Below, in pieces: positions 14,801 through 29,100 of a stretch of 64,000 bases of DNA (its first letter is position 1; each line of letters begins with the position of its first letter). The position numbers were made by a program, and so were the translations under genes. The notes below the pieces were generated by a model that saw only the letters and a list, made by a program, of their open reading frames with translations, was not told the origin of the DNA and did no database searches. Origin of the DNA: Rhyacichthys aspro (Eukaryota > Chordata > Actinopteri > Gobiiformes > Rhyacichthyidae); NCBI GenBank assembly GCA_036850595.1, contig CM072168.1, positions 15,863,982 through 15,927,981 on the forward strand. Reading direction: 5' to 3'.

Positions 14801-17800
14801 TGAATGTCCTCACAGAGAGATTCTGCTTTTCAGCTCTTTTTTTTTTTTAGTGCGTGACACAGAAAAAAAGATTTTGATTACAAGCGCCGCAGGAGTAATG
14901 CAGGAAATGAGACCATTTCGGTCTTTCCAAAAGAGTGTGCATCAGTACAAAAACAAGCTGTTCAACAAACACACCATACTTTGTGCTGTTCTATCGACTT
15001 TCAGACTTGACTCGACACAGACAAATGGTGATATCCTTGTCCTGCATGTCAGACACTCTGAAAAACACTGAGCTGGTTCTATTGTATGGCTTTACTAAAA
15101 GAAATAAATGTTCAGTCTTAGTGGCTGACCTGGGAACTTGTTTCAATAAAGCTTGGCAGTATGGTATTTAGTCAGGCTTCAAGAGTTTGTTTCTTAAGGC
15201 TAACACCGTACAGCATATGCTTTATGGCTCCGACTGTGCTGAAGTTTTACAGTTCTTTTCTAGCCAAAAGCACATTTTAATTAAATCACCACATGAACTC
15301 ACCGAATCTTTCTTACCATCACAACATTTGAGCATTTTTTGTGCAACAGCTATTCTTTAATGTGCTATAAAATCCCTCTGTTACCAAGTGGCATATTTAC
15401 AGTGTTGAAAGCCAAATCTGGGGGAGATACTCTCAAATCTGCAGGTGTTTTCTTGCTCCAGCTCGCTGAGCTTTCTCTCTATTTCATATAATTAGGAGAT
15501 AATGAACCCCCCCACCCCGCCTCAACTCCTCCAATTCATCTGCCACTGTTGAATTCACACCGCTGACTTTATTGAGCACGGCTTTGCTAGACAGTGACTT
15601 CAAACTTGTCAAAAAATCTCTTTATTCACCCTGTATTGGCTTCATGGGAAAAACATTTATTATGCTCTCATCATGCAAAATGAAACATGCATTAATCTGT
15701 CAAAATAAAGCAATGAGACAAATTAGTGCATGACTTGCTAATTGGTATTTTTAGTTAAACATAAAATATGCTTGTACAAAAGTAGTTTGTATATATTTAT
15801 CATATTGTTTCTTTGTAGCGATAAAGGAATGTCAGTGGGTGAATGCCTCAAGGAATCTGCAAGATGTTCAAAAGCTGTCTCAGGTTCTTGCTATTTGGTG
15901 GAAACTGGTCTAAATTGGACTCCCTTTGAGCTCAACTAACCACTATTCAGCTTCAAAACAGCCATCAGCAAGTGTTCCTTTGAGACGATGACAAGCAATA
16001 CAACTGCACGAGCGCACCAACACGGGGAAAATCTGACTCAGTGATGGTGCATAAGCCAGAGAAGTGCAGTACTGGGCTCATTTCTTTTAAAGCAACTCAG
16101 TAAACAAAGCCTCAACCTTTTTTTCTAGAGAAAAAACAAACACACACCTGTCAAGGAAAGTAAGGGACTACGCTTAAAGGTGTTTTATTTTTTAGACTCT
16201 GCTTGAAACTCCCATGCTGCTGTGTTCAGCCTGGGGATGATTTAAACACACTATGAAGATTTGATTTCTAACATGAGAGTACTTTGAACATATACGCCTC
16301 TTTTTCTTCTCCTCACACTGCGGAGCAACTTAGCAGGTTGGAACAGGTTGAATCTTGAATGCAAATAAATACACATGGCTGCAGTCTGTCAGTGGAGTCT
16401 TACAAAGCAGACTCACCTGGTGCATTCGTTATTCTTGACCCTAAACGATGGGCCTCACCTGGGTGTGTGCTGACTTTCTTGATTTGAGACTGCATTTGTG
16501 CATGAGTCACATGCAGTAATGACACCACTCCACTTTGGGGGCAAACTTCCACCATCAGTCCAGCCTCTCCTAAATTTTTACTTTGTCTTAAATTGAAAAG
16601 TTGTTGAGTTTTCTTTTGCAACTGTCTCTGGCGCATCCTTCCAGAGTTATCCCATGGTCACTTAACCTTGCCTCTAACCTTTTTCATTTCCACTCACTTG
16701 TTTCCTGTCAGAGCCACATCTCTTCCTATAGTGTAATTGCAGCTTTTCTCAACAGTAGTTTTTGTGACTCTTCCGAAAGTGCAGCCTTAATGCTCTTCTA
16801 AAGAAGAAGCTGATAAGGTTTACTTTTGTATCAAAGTGACCTGTATGTGACAGATGACACAGGCTTGACACGGGCCTGAGCAAGTCTGCAAATCACGTCT
16901 CAGTCTAGAGCCCTTAAATGCCATGTTTCAAATACAGTGTCATGAAGCATCAGGCTGTAGGTCAGAGTTTTGTGGTGAATCACATTTGCGTTTTCATCGA
17001 GAGCTCCCACTGAGACAGCCACATTGACTTTTAAAGGTGTGTGCAAATGGAGGGTGGCCAGGATATTGTGACCTTCCTGCCACAGACAGCTCTCCGCTGG
17101 CACAAAGGTAACACCGCACATTGATTTTTTTGATGGGATATAGTGTATTTACAGAGCAATCAGACACAGCTTTTTAAGTAAAAAGCCCAGTATGGACATG
17201 CTCTCTTGTGTTTGGTGAAACTTACTGTATATCTGCAACAGTAGCTGTCAAAGGCTGCCTGTTAGTTCTTCCATACACCTCAACCTGTTTCTCTTTACAT
17301 GAAGAGATCGCTCTGTTGCTCAAAGCTATACTGTATCTGAGCATGCAATGCCTTTTTGGATGTAGATACTGTACTGTATATTCAAATATGCCAAGCATCA
17401 CTTCACTGTTGTTTCACTGTCAGTTCATTCAGATTGTTCTCCCCACTGTGGCTGTCTAGACTCCAGTCTTCCTCTTTTTACTGTACATGTCAAATCCTCT
17501 CCACAGGTTTAGTAAGAGACAGATGGAAAAGGGGATAAGAAATAGCCCTGTTGCATTTGAGGGAACACAAGTTATCTCTAAGCCAGATCAGAGCAATATA
17601 ACCATTAATAAATATAAAATCTTATACTCACTGGATGCAGTGAAGCCAAACTTAACTTGTCCAAGGTTTTTTTTTTAATCAAGATGAATAAAAATAGAAA
17701 CGAAGGCAGGCTGACATTTTGAAGGCCAAACTCACATTGTCAGCTGTTTCTGGTGTCAGAGAAGGATGGCTGTTCAAACAGGGTTGTGAGGTATTGAGCA

Positions 17801-20615
17801 GCATTAAACAAATAATACAAAATGACTGAAAGCTATATCTTAAAAGGGCAAAATCCAGTTGTTACCAAACCCACCTTATTTGTACTTTACTCCTATTATT
17901 TGTAAAGCTTTTCCCCAGTAACAGTGAAATATAACATGTATTTGTCCTTTTATATTAGCTGATTCTTTTCTCTATGCTATACAAAGAATTACTCTGGTCC
18001 CTGATGATTTCACATTTTATTTCCAGAGAGTGAAACAAATAGAAGCAGATTAAATTACCTACCTATAAATTCAGTTGAATAGACATACAACTGGGCAATA
18101 GCAACATCGGCAGCATTAATTGCCATTGGATTTGACCCAGTTTAAAAAACATACAACCAAAAAGCATTGTGTACATCCCGCCCACCTCAGTTTAGATGAA
18201 TGTTTATGATTGATACCATAGGATTGATTGAGGTGGAAATACTATAGGTTTAAATAGGAGGGGCTCCAGATCCAATTCACGTCACTAAAAAGGTGAATGG
18301 ATCTGTCTGGCAGGCTACTTCCTTATTCTTTACTTTGCTAAGATTTCTGATTATTTCTCTTTTTTGTTTGAGTTAATAGTTAGTAAATACTAATGTCAAC
18401 AAAACATGGAAAATTCAATGCAGTTTTTTGGATATGGTGTTATTTGCAATGATGCAGCAATAACTCTTTCACTTGAATACATCTCTTATTGACCAGCAAA
18501 TGTTCCCCCTCTTATCTGTAAATGCAAATCCATTTTGGTTGTTCTGGCGGCTGAATGGCTGATTTGAATGTTATCGGTGAGGTATTTGAGACAACAAGTG
18601 CGTGTGCATGGGGGAATCCACCTTTTAAAGGTTGTGCTAAAGGGCAGCAGCCTGTGGGTGGGCAGGCCCAGCTGATATTGGCAGCATCTCTAAGTGATGT
18701 CTCCAGATCCTTCATACATTATTCAAGCATCGACAGGGACCAGTCTGGGAGAAGACTTGCTTCAGAGATCCCACACGTCCTCTGTCTGCGTCGCTTTGTT
18801 TGGGCTAAAGATCATACCTGCAGGGAAAATAAACATGTAATATCTTTACGTTCATTCAGATAACACATGCTACATTTAAGCCAACTGTACTCTTCCTCTT
18901 AGTATAAAGAATAATATATAAATAATATTAAAAATAAATATTAAAAAACAGTATTAGTAAGTCTTAGTAGGGTGCCCATGTGCTAATTAATAAAGATAAA
19001 CCAGTGAATAATTTAGCCTTATCTCAGACACCTGGTAATTATGTCCAATAATTCACAATTGTATTCATTTAACTTGCTAATTAAAGGCTTAGCATTTACC
19101 GTCTGTGCCTCATGGGTGGCTTTAAAGTCTTTTTTAGGCTTCATGGTGGGTAAACCCTGTTTCCTTAACATTAGTCTTTCAATTGATGATCCTCTAGCTG
19201 CCACAAAATTGTTCATTTATCTCAACAAGGGAGATGGATAAAGTTGACCTTCTAGTCTTAATGAAATGGCATTTGTAGTGCCAAGCTGTGCACAAACGTC
19301 TGGTTGCTTTCTTAACAGTGCTTGCTTCCCTGCTGTAATTTTTCCCCTTTTCCTCCTTAACCCTGGTAGTAAAGGTTGGCAAAGAAAAATGGATATCTTT
19401 TCTGTAAGCGGCAGTGACTTATGCGGTCAAGTTGCGGTTATTCTGTCACTGCTGGGAAAATTTCCTTGGCATGATAAAAACTCTGTAATTGCAACACTCC
19501 ATTTATGCCTCCTCGTACTGTATTTATAAAAATGAAGATGCCGAGAGGAGGACTGTAATGTGCTCTCTATATGTGTGCTGTGAATGATGAACCTGTCCAG
19601 AGCAGCTCCAACCTCTTGCCCTATAGATAATAGTTTTGTGCTGCTTTGAGCGTCACATTTCCCATCGTTCATGTCAGAGAGGAACAGGTGTATACTGTTG
19701 AGCCTATAAATAAGAAAGAAGGGGTTACATGTTGTGTGAGGCTGCCTTTTCTCAGGTAATGCCTCTTAACATGACGCAGAGAGCAGTGGTAGGAGGTGGT
19801 GCGTGCATGGTGACACCTAGCTTTTTTCTTCTCAAGGAGCGGCTGTGCCTTCGATAAAATACTGTAGGCTCCTGGAATAATTGCACCATAATAGTGCTTT
19901 AGTAATGTGCTGCATTAGTAGATGCTTTGCCTGTGGAAATTGTTGATTTCAATAGACTAGGCAATGATTGCCAATTCAAAGCTGAGGCGTAAAGGATGAT
20001 GTCTTGGCTTTAAAATGTTCTGTGCTGTTCGAAGGATTGTGTTAATGGACTGCTCCTGAGATGTGGACCGTCTTTGGCGTGATGTTACTTAGCAGTTTGA
20101 AATGACTGACTTATGCTGACCTGACCTTTATTTGCTCATGATGTCAAGCTGTACACATACTGAGTCTCTCAACGGTGACTAAAGTAGATATATATATAAT
20201 GTATGTATAGTATAATGTGGTTTTAGTAGTGAATTTCCAAAGATCTACACTTACACTCACAAAATACATTTTGTATAAGTATAAAAGAAATAGAGTCAGA
20301 AGGTAATGTTCAGTTACATCATACCTTCTCGTCTTTTGAGTGTATCTTTTTATATTTCAACACAATTTGTCTTTTATTACACCAAAGAGGACATTCAAAT
20401 ATTGCCTGATGAATTAGGTTCACTGTGTCTTTTAATGTCAGGAAACAATAATATGAATCTGAACCAACATATTTTCTTGATTTAGACATGATGTATTTTA
20501 AAGTCAGTACTTCTAGCATAGTTTTTGCAGATTGCATGTTTTCTCAATATCATGTAGCCCTTTTGTCTGTTTACTGTTTCTATAAATAGAGATAGAAAGG
20601 CCCCAAAATGCTCTA
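11874..20615. other. Intergenic DNA, no gene recognised
   Basis: Non-coding, AT-rich sequence with no supported exon. Open frames reach about 100 codons on either strand and overlap one another, as expected by chance. It contains poly-T runs near 14159 and 14841, a local duplication of about 12 bases at 14034-14055, and an AT-only patch at about 18905-18955. Non-repetitive patches with homeodomain-like words (for example about 13140-13170 and 15485-15510) might be regulatory, but nothing in a single sequence proves it. Confidence 0.6.
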
Positions 20616-21241
20616 CAGTAGTCCCTCACTATAACGCAGTTCACCTTTCGTGGCCTCGCTGTTTCGCAGATTTTTTTTGTGCAATTTTGCATGCTTTTTT
20701 TTTTTACAGCGTATGAACGCGCATTGTGTTCTGCGTCCTGATTGGCTAAGGGAGAACTCGCGCATTGTATTCTACGTCCTGATTGGCTAAGGGAGAACTT
20801 GCGTATTGTGTTCTATGTCCTGATTGGCAAAGGGACTGTAGACCATTGTCAATCAATCTCCTCCGTGCCGTGTCTCCTGTACAGTACAGAATGTGTTCGG
20901 CTTGCCAAATTTACATAAATGAAGTGCTGTATGTTTCCAAGGTTTCTCCCCGACAAAACCCACAATCTCGACGAAACATTCTGCACCAACAAAGGCACCT
21001 GCGGTCGCACCCAAAAGGCAGAAGAAGGTGCTAAGGTTTGAACTTTGAGAGTGTTTAAACAAGAGAGAAATGTGAGCAATTAATGCCTGTCTGAGAAAAG
21101 TGTATAAAGTGTGTGGTGAGGGGTTTTACAGCCTTAAAACATATAGAATAATTGTAAAAAATAAAGCTGACTACTTCGCGGATTTCGCCTATTGCGGGTT
21201 ATTTTTAGAACGTAACCCCCGCGATAAATGAGGGACCACTG
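20616..21241. mobile_element. Non-autonomous Tigger/pogo-like DNA transposon (Tc1/mariner superfamily)
   Basis: A 626-base element with imperfect terminal inverted repeats. The left end starts CAGTAGTCCCTCACTATAAC, and the reverse complement of the right end starts CAGTGGTCCCTCATTTATCG. It is flanked by a TA dinucleotide on each side (20614-20615 and 21242-21243), the target duplication expected for this superfamily. The GTCCCTC and TATCGCG terminal motif is typical of Tigger-like elements. The interior is too short for the usual transposase of several hundred residues, and its frames contain stops, so this is an internally deleted, non-autonomous copy. The right half still reads weakly as transposase C-terminal remnants in the plus frames. 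The terminal mismatches and stops indicate an old insertion. Confidence 0.82.
20718..20838. repeat. 41-bp tandem repeat, three copies, inside the Tigger-like element
   Basis: Three head-to-tail copies of a 41-base unit start at 20718, 20759 and 20800, diverging at a few positions; the third is degenerate at its end. Each unit carries CTGATTGGC, an inverted CCAAT-type word, followed by AAGGGA. The repeats sit in the left subterminal region of the element, where DNA transposons often carry repeated transposase-binding or promoter sequence. The role is inferred, not shown. Confidence 0.9.
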
Positions 21242-21243
21242 TA

Positions 21244-22994
21244 TATGCACAAAAAAGTAAAAAAACAAAACACAAACGTTACATTTAGAAAATAAAACTC
21301 CTTGGTCAACAAAATAATTGTGGTTAAGTTTAGGGGTTTTAAGTTTAGTTTTTGTATTTATGGTAGTGTTTCAAGTACCTTCTTACAAATAAAAACATTT
21401 AATATGCCCTCTAAATCTGGACCTAAGTCCTTCACTGGACTATTTTCAGTTTGATGCCTTGATGGTCTCACATTAAAGCAGACATACTGTGACCGGGAGA
21501 AGTAGGCTGTGTTTCTGTGCATCACATTCTCTTTATCTCCCCGTCTCTCTGTGGGACTAACACTTATCTGTGCTCTTGATAGAGGTAAAGGGCCTTAGAC
21601 CAAAAGAGAATGGAAACCCTGCTGCATTAATGCTGGGAACAAAGAGTCTGCCACAGTCAAAGTCTCCTCGTATGCTTCCTGCATGTCCCATTCACTCATT
21701 TATCCCCTTTAGCCCCTTTAGCAGCTGCATGCACCATTATCAGATCTGGATGTGGCTGTTTTCAATTCAAGCTAATGTAAAAGCATAAGGAAAGTTTGTG
21801 CTGAAATGGCAGAAACATAAATGGATGCTGGTTCTGAGAGGTGCCATAAGGTTACTGCAAAAGAGCTCATTACACACCATTTGAAAAGACCACTCATTTA
21901 AAGACCCAAGGCTTGTTTCTAACGATGATTGACTGATGTGTTTTGTATATATCACTTTATAGCTCTTTCTTTGGTAATGGACATGACATGGAGAATCACA
22001 TCAAAACAAACACACATAAGTTCAGAGACTCAAAAAACATGGCTTCATGCAGTGATAACACTGAAGTCTGTGCATTTTTAGTTTCTTTTTCATTTTTGAA
22101 CAAAAAGTCAGCCTTGAGCATGGACTCTAAGGTGATCTGTGAAAAAAAGGATTATACTTAAAATTTGCACCACATTTTCCATGTTTTAATGAAGTGAGTA
22201 TTTTTCTTGTCTGTCTTTCAGCATTTCACTCTTGTCACAAACTGCACTGATTTCCTGCTATTAGTGAGAAGCAGTTTCATACAGTGCCTTTAATGATGAA
22301 ATGGAGTGAAATGACAATAGTTTAATGGTGTTTCAGACTCTACATTAGCCATATGTCAGCTAGCAATTGCACAGTTTGATGAGTCATTAATACCCGGACT
22401 CAGACTTGTATTGCATCATCTCTGAGCTTCAGTGGACTGTAATTTATGGCAATTATGTTCTTTCCATGGAGTTGTTTATGAATAATGAATAGGTGGACAC
22501 TTTCTGACAAGTGCTACAGCCAGAGCAGAGTCATTATTGTGCAGCCTGGCTGACCTGTGTCAAACACCATCTGTCTCCTGTCACTGAGCCTGCAATGCTG
22601 TGTATATACAGGCTAAACGCCACCTGACCGGTCACTAAGGGGCTGAATGCGGGAAGAACTCATCATTACAAACTTATGCCATTTATTAAAACATGGTCAT
22701 GGCTTACTAAAGAAATGAATTGATGCTACATATTCTAGTCAGCTGTCTTTTTTTGTATGAGGAAAAAAAAAGACCAAAATATTTAAAGCTAATAAACTTT
22801 CCATAATCCTTGGGCAGTTTATGGAGAAAATCCTGTTTTATTAAACACCCTCAAAACCATTTTTGTAACTGGCTTTTCATTTATACCATGTGTTCTGTAA
22901 TTTGAGAACTTGATGAGCCACAAACTTGATGAGCCACAAAAAGATGCCATACAGAGATGTTTGCTGCTTTGCTAGTAACTGACTGGTGACTGGT
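21244..22994. other. Intergenic DNA with a 16-bp perfect duplication
   Basis: No gene is supported. A perfect tandem pair of the 16-mer ACTTGATGAGCCACAA occupies 22908-22939. The stretch at about 22430-22610 is non-repetitive, with AATTATG/TGAATAATGAAT words and a CAGCCTGGCTGACC patch, and has the look of a possible conserved non-coding element. Comparison with other fish would be needed to say so. Confidence 0.55.
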
Positions 22995-23115
22995 GTAGCT
23001 GTCACCCTCACATTCATCCACTAGGGGCACTGTAGAGTCACCATTTCACCTGAACATGCATGTCTTTGGATGGTGGGAGGAAGCTGGATGAGCATGTTTG
23101 ACCCTCAAGGGCTAC
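22995..23115. repeat. Decayed fish-type interspersed repeat fragment
   Basis: The run from about 23021 to 23090 contains ACATGCATGTCTTTGGATGG followed by TGGGAGGAAGCTGG. This wording resembles a very common interspersed repeat in fish genomes, in which a 'catgtctttggactgtgggaggaa' type core is recurrent. The usual downstream part is lost or diverged after about 23100. I recognise the wording but cannot assign a named family, and I see no target duplication. Confidence 0.55.
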
Positions 23116-26100
23116 CCTAGCTAAATTCTAGTAAAGAGGGATGTGAAATGTAAAATTGCAACCTACAATTTTGCCACCAGTTGCCGCCAAAAACAATAAA
23201 ACTTTAATCAATGGGTTTGATGTTTTTAGAGCTTCCCCTTTTGATAAGATGACAGTATTACAGATTTAATGACGTCACATCATTTTTAACGTCAGGCCCT
23301 GCTGATTTCTTTTTTCCCATGCTGTCAGAGTGAAACAGCATAAATAAAAGATTTGGTATAATTAAATTTAATTGGGCGGTAAAATAATTAAATGTAACAT
23401 CAATTACACATTTTCTGTTACTTTCTGGGGCAACCATAGTTTAACCTTGCCACTGCGTAGTTGCTGCACAAATGTAACAGTCATCTGTGGCATTTTATGG
23501 CATATATTCTGACAGGCACTAATGGAGGAAATGCCACTGTGGGCTATATCATATGAGGAACAATGACCTACATCTGTGAGGCTGGAGGATAGGTGTAGTG
23601 CTGTCATACATTCAGGACACACAACCTGCTTTAAATGCCAGATTAAAAGAAGGAGAGATTTCTTATAGTTCCTTATTGTCCAGTCAAGGCTTTTTTGATA
23701 ATTTCTGGGGCTTATTAATGACTTTGTGTTTAACAAACACAATGACGCCATGCTGCGTTTAGTCTGTTTAAAATTAGAAAGTGCTGTCTTTTGTTTTTCA
23801 CTTTTACTACACCAACATGCTGATCTCCCAGGCAACACATTCAAGCTAATCTGACACAAGGTGGATGCAGAAGGCAGCCTTTAAATATTTGATTTATTTT
23901 AATTAGGGTTGGAGTGCTTGCCCTGTTGGTTAATCCAACACTAGTTTATAATTCAAGGTGTCACATCCAAATAGTGGGACGTATCACTCCTATATCTCAC
24001 GTCTTATTTTAACAGCATGTTGGTGTTACATTGCCACATCAGCACATTAACCTTATTTACTACCAGCCGTTTCTGCTGAAATTGCCTCAGGGGGTGAAGA
24101 AGAAGCACAAGAAGGGCTCTTCTACTTTTAAGTCCCTCTATATTTTATTAGTGGCCATTTTGGATGATGTTACACTGGTGAGTCTGTGTCGCTTTGACTG
24201 TCAGCAGCTACACGCTCTGTGAGGTATATGTGGTAATAGTGTATGATGTTACAGCAGAATGGGAGGTGGCATGCAGTATAAGGCATCTGTCATAGTTGAG
24301 TGAAGCATTGCATTTGTCCTGTTCATGTTACATCACGAGAACCAGTAAATATGGATTTATGAGCATCTGTGTGTGTCACTTCAGAGTGTTTTCATGAGAC
24401 GGCCCTCTGTCCTTTCACAAAATGACTTCAGTCAAAAAACTGCGGATTCACAGTGAAAACATTTGGAAGTATGAGGAAAGAGTTATTTTTTTGTAGCTAA
24501 TGACATTTGAAAGACTTTGATCTAAAATTGTGTTGGTGTGGCTGATCCATCAGGTGGACACCACCTTTGACTTTTGGTTAAAGGTGGTGTTTAGCATTAC
24601 CAAGTAGAACAACTAGAATTTTGTGTTTTCTATCCAATTAGAAGAGCCAGTGTTAATGCATGGTGCCTGCCGTTTGGATTGTGATCTCAGGGATGACAGG
24701 GTTGTGCTTGTGCAGCGTGTACCACTTTAATGTGTGTCCCTCTGCAAGAAATGGTTAAATCTGATGCAACATCCTGTGTGAAATTTACATAGTTTGTTGT
24801 CTAGTCTTCCAAGTCAGTATTACATTACTGATTTTTTGTCGGTACCGTGTGTTAGAACTGCTTCAACTAGTGGTCTTTTTTAGCTCTGTGATATTGTAAA
24901 ACAACACTAAATGTTCCTAATGTCTAAATGCTGCAAACTCACATGATTTAATTTGTGCTGATGTGTCTGTTTGGTAAGTGTTTTCACAAGATGACTTTCA
25001 TCTGTGTAGCATTGTTGAGTATCTGTTGAACCAGGCACACTTAGTCTTTAAAGAGGCATTTTTTATTTATTTTTTTGCTTCATGTCAAGAAACCACTGTA
25101 ATGAATTTAAGGCCTCTCGAATGAAAATAAGGCTCTGTATTTTAAAGAAAAAGGTGTTGCTTTAAGATAAATATCTCAAAGCATTAGTAAATTATCCTCT
25201 CATTTCTTTTTGCATATCAATAAAATAGATATTGCATCAGTCTCCTGTGTGCTTTTACTGAGTGCTCACTTTAGTCCTCGATGCTGTGACCTCACTCTGC
25301 TCATTTTCACCTCCGCCTGTCAATCTCTCTCTTCATCTACATTTATACTGCACCTTAGCTTTCTCTTCACGACCTTAGGACAAAAATCAACACTGCATTG
25401 CGAACGCCTCTTTGAAGCTGACGCAGAGATGAAATAATGGGACAAACAGTCACCTAGAAACTGTCAGTGGAGATGAGTGAGAGCCAGATCTGCTGATAAG
25501 ACCAAAGTTCTTTCGGGACATTGATTAAACTATATTTTTCAGAGAGAGAAATCGTGAAGGCGGTAAGATAAACTGTACATAGGTTGGAGAGTCTTTGTGC
25601 TCATGTTTGAAGACATTTCCTGATATTTCCTTCCTGTAGCACATCCCGTCATCAACAAAAAGTCTCACATAGAAAATTTGCAAATTAGTGTTGTTTTCAA
25701 GTACAGTGCATATGTTCCTTTACCTGTTCTTTTTCTTGTCTTTTTTCTGTTGATGCAGAGCTGACGTAGCCAAACAAGCGCCCACACACAGGGAAAATGA
25801 GGAGCTGAATGATTTAAATCAAATTTCATCCTTCTTTGTAGATCAACATTGTGTTAGGAAACAAAGCATAGAGATCTGATGAACTTCTTATTATTAGACA
25901 GTCATTGAATATGCAGGGCTTTTTTTTCTTCAGATCTGAATTAAAATATTCCAGCTTTACTTTGATGTGAATATTTACACAGCATGAACTGTTCAAACTT
26001 CATTCATTTGCTTTGACATCTTTTTTTTTTTTTTTTTGTTATTCTTCATTGTTTTATCACATAGCCTTAACACTACATTCATTGTGTGACATATACCCTC

Positions 26101-29100
26101 TTTAACAATGGCTTTGCTTTTAGTAGTGTGAAAAAATGATAAAAGCAGTAGGACTGTAGTTGGTTTGAAGTCTGTAGGCTGTAGCCCAAAGAATGTGACT
26201 CGCAATATTTTCATACTAATTAAACCATCCAGTGAGCCCCTCTGTGGGAGGGACAATGACAGAGACCATTTCCTTTAATTTGCCTCTGTTTGAATATTTG
26301 GAAGTCTTTTGAATAATGGTAGTCTTGCTAAAAGATAAAAGTATACATTTTAAACTGTAGTCATTAAAACTAAACGTAGAGACCCCATGGTTTGAGATAA
26401 AAATAAAAGTAAAAGTCCCTTCTGTGTGGTGAGTATTGAACTTCATATAGCATTAAACAGCACTGACCTGAAGTTTCCTAAAAGTTTAGTACGACGTGCC
26501 TTTTAGCCTCTATTTGTAGGATTTGCAGGATTTGGTCTCCAATTTTTTTGCAATGACTGTACCCCACAGCAGGCTACAATAGAAAATAATCACATCAGTT
26601 TATAGAAATTAGATACTGTTAAATCCAAATTATATTTAACATATTACTATACCTCCTACATTCAGAACAAGACATGCCTTACTTTCTTCTTACTTATTGA
26701 ACACAATGTTGTATGATGTGATAATTCCAAACACTTCATACTCCTGGTGGTCCATGAGAATCTCCCAAAGGAAAACCACTTTTGCAGAAAAAGAAGTCTT
26801 ATTGACTCAAAGGTAGCCACTCACTTATTATATATAAGTTATTCTCTGGTACATGGGATTCATTGGGTTGGCAAAAATACATTTGCTATAAACACATTCG
26901 CAATTGTGTTGTGTTTACTTCACTCTGGAAATAGAAGTGTTCTGAGTTTAAATACAACCAAATGTTCTTTAATCAAGAGGTGTTGAACCACAGAGTGTTT
27001 CCCAATACAGCACATTACATTTTAGCATTTTATTTAATTCCTACCAACAGTCTAAAAGAATTAGACAATAATGATTTTTATTCAGTGATTTATTTCTTTT
27101 CCCTTTAAATGATGTGATGGTCTGAACAGATGAAAAGGCTTTTCACACAAAGCACACAAATTGCTCAAAATATGTAATGAAATAAAACTAATACATGTAA
27201 TTTAAGGATTTCAAGGCATTTTTAAGATCAAAGTGAAGACCATAATAAAAATAACATTCACAGATAATATCTAGTCAAAGAAGCCCTGGTAAAGTAAAAT
27301 AAATGCTCACTGCTCACACTATAATCTCATACATTTACATTAATCATTGTGTTTCTCCCTGGTTTAGCTATAGCTAATTAATCTTAGCTATAATATATTA
27401 TGCACTCATTCAAAAAGAGTTTTAATATGAACTGAGAAAATAAGACTGTACAGCTGTTAGCTCATCTGGCTGAATGACTTGTGATTGCAGCTTGTATGAT
27501 TATAGATGACCTTATAAACGCATGTGAAAATGTAAAACAGCTTATCTACAATGATAGATTGCCCTTTCAAGATGTGGAAATCATGATGTAAAGTGCCTCA
27601 GTCACAAAAACTAAAAACACAACTTTTCTAACGATGTTGCCAAAATAACTAGCATTAGCTCTCTCATGTGCAGTCCTAGACCTGAGCTCATCAGTCTCTG
27701 CACTTTTAGCATCAGCAGCAGATTAAAAGACTGTTAACCCTGTCAGGATGGAGAGGCGCGTTGGCATGAGAGAAATGCTTGTCTAAATGTAAATAGGAAC
27801 AGGATTTCTGGGTGAACTTACCCTCCTCCGACTCACATTCAGCTGTAATGGATAACGCCGGCAAACCCGCAATTACTCACTGTCTCTCGCCCGCACTCTT
27901 TTCATTACAGCCGTTAGAATGAGGCCCATAAAAAGGAACAAAATAGGAGGATAAATAAATTAAGACGCATGTGATATATCTTGATGTTTTGATGACCCTC
28001 TTATAGATCTGACCACTGCAATGGCACCACTTCATCCTTGTTTGCTGGTTGGCTCAGGGTTTAAACCAGAAAATGAATTGGTGATTATTCTTTTATTCAA
28101 AGTTGATACATTTTTTTTACATAAAGAGAGTAAATATGTAATATATAAGTAAACATATTTAGAACAAAAATCACTGTCACACCATCACATTATCAAATTT
28201 AAAGCCATCCTATGCGCTGATTATGCAACTGCTCTATGTAGGAAGTGAACATACATTTTCCTATGGAACCATAATATGTGTGCTTCAGGAAACATTACAT
28301 AGATACATTTGATTTTTGTATTGTAAGAGCTGAGTTAAATCAAATGTGTCTCTCTTCTGAGGCCATATTTAATTGTTCTGTAAGATGGTTTGTGATATGT
28401 TTTATTTCACAGTAGGTCAGATATCTCCACCTGAACTAGGATGTAATTATTGTGATATTCCCCCGCACGAAGAAGCAAATGCTAACAAGTTCCTGCAGCA
28501 CTTAATCCGATAAGCGACTTTCAACTGCAACCATTTATGGCTTGGCTTCAGGAGCTCGCCTCTTGCTGACACTGACATGTGAGGTTAAATGCTTGAAAGG
28601 CAAACAGACAGGCAACCTGATGGAAGGCCTGATTGGTACTTGCAAAGAACAGCTTTAAATAAAACACATTATCAGATAGCAAACCGTAGGCAGCCAGCCA
28701 TAGTGCTCTGTGTGATTCCAAGGCTGGAATAGAGCTTCTCTGAGCCAAGATGCAGAGAGTCAGCTATCAGGCCCGGCAGCGTCGACTGATTTGAATTTAC
28801 TGTCAAGATTAATGCCATCCCCAGATTTCGATTTGGTCCGTGGCTTTCAGCATGTGACTGATTATTCCAAGAGTGTTTTCCAATTTGTGTTGCTAGAGAA
28901 TACTAGGGCACTTCTTGCTATGTACCCTTTTTATGAATGGGAACCTGAAGAAATGGATGCCATGCCCTTTTGATAGAGAGAACAGCTTGAACTCAAGTGA
29001 ATCTCTAAATGAATACAAATGGAGAGAGGTGACAACACTCCATATCTTTGTCGTAAATTCTATTACACTTGCTAATCCGCTCTTTTGGGAAAAAATGAAT

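Noticed and set aside
23404..23859. 151-codon minus-strand open frame
   Set aside because: No motif, signal peptide or family similarity, and no splice context.
24031..24222. Frame with a KKKHKKG basic patch and a donor-like CTG|GTGAGT
   Set aside because: It starts at TTG, has no acceptor, and the basic patch alone does not identify a protein; likely chance.
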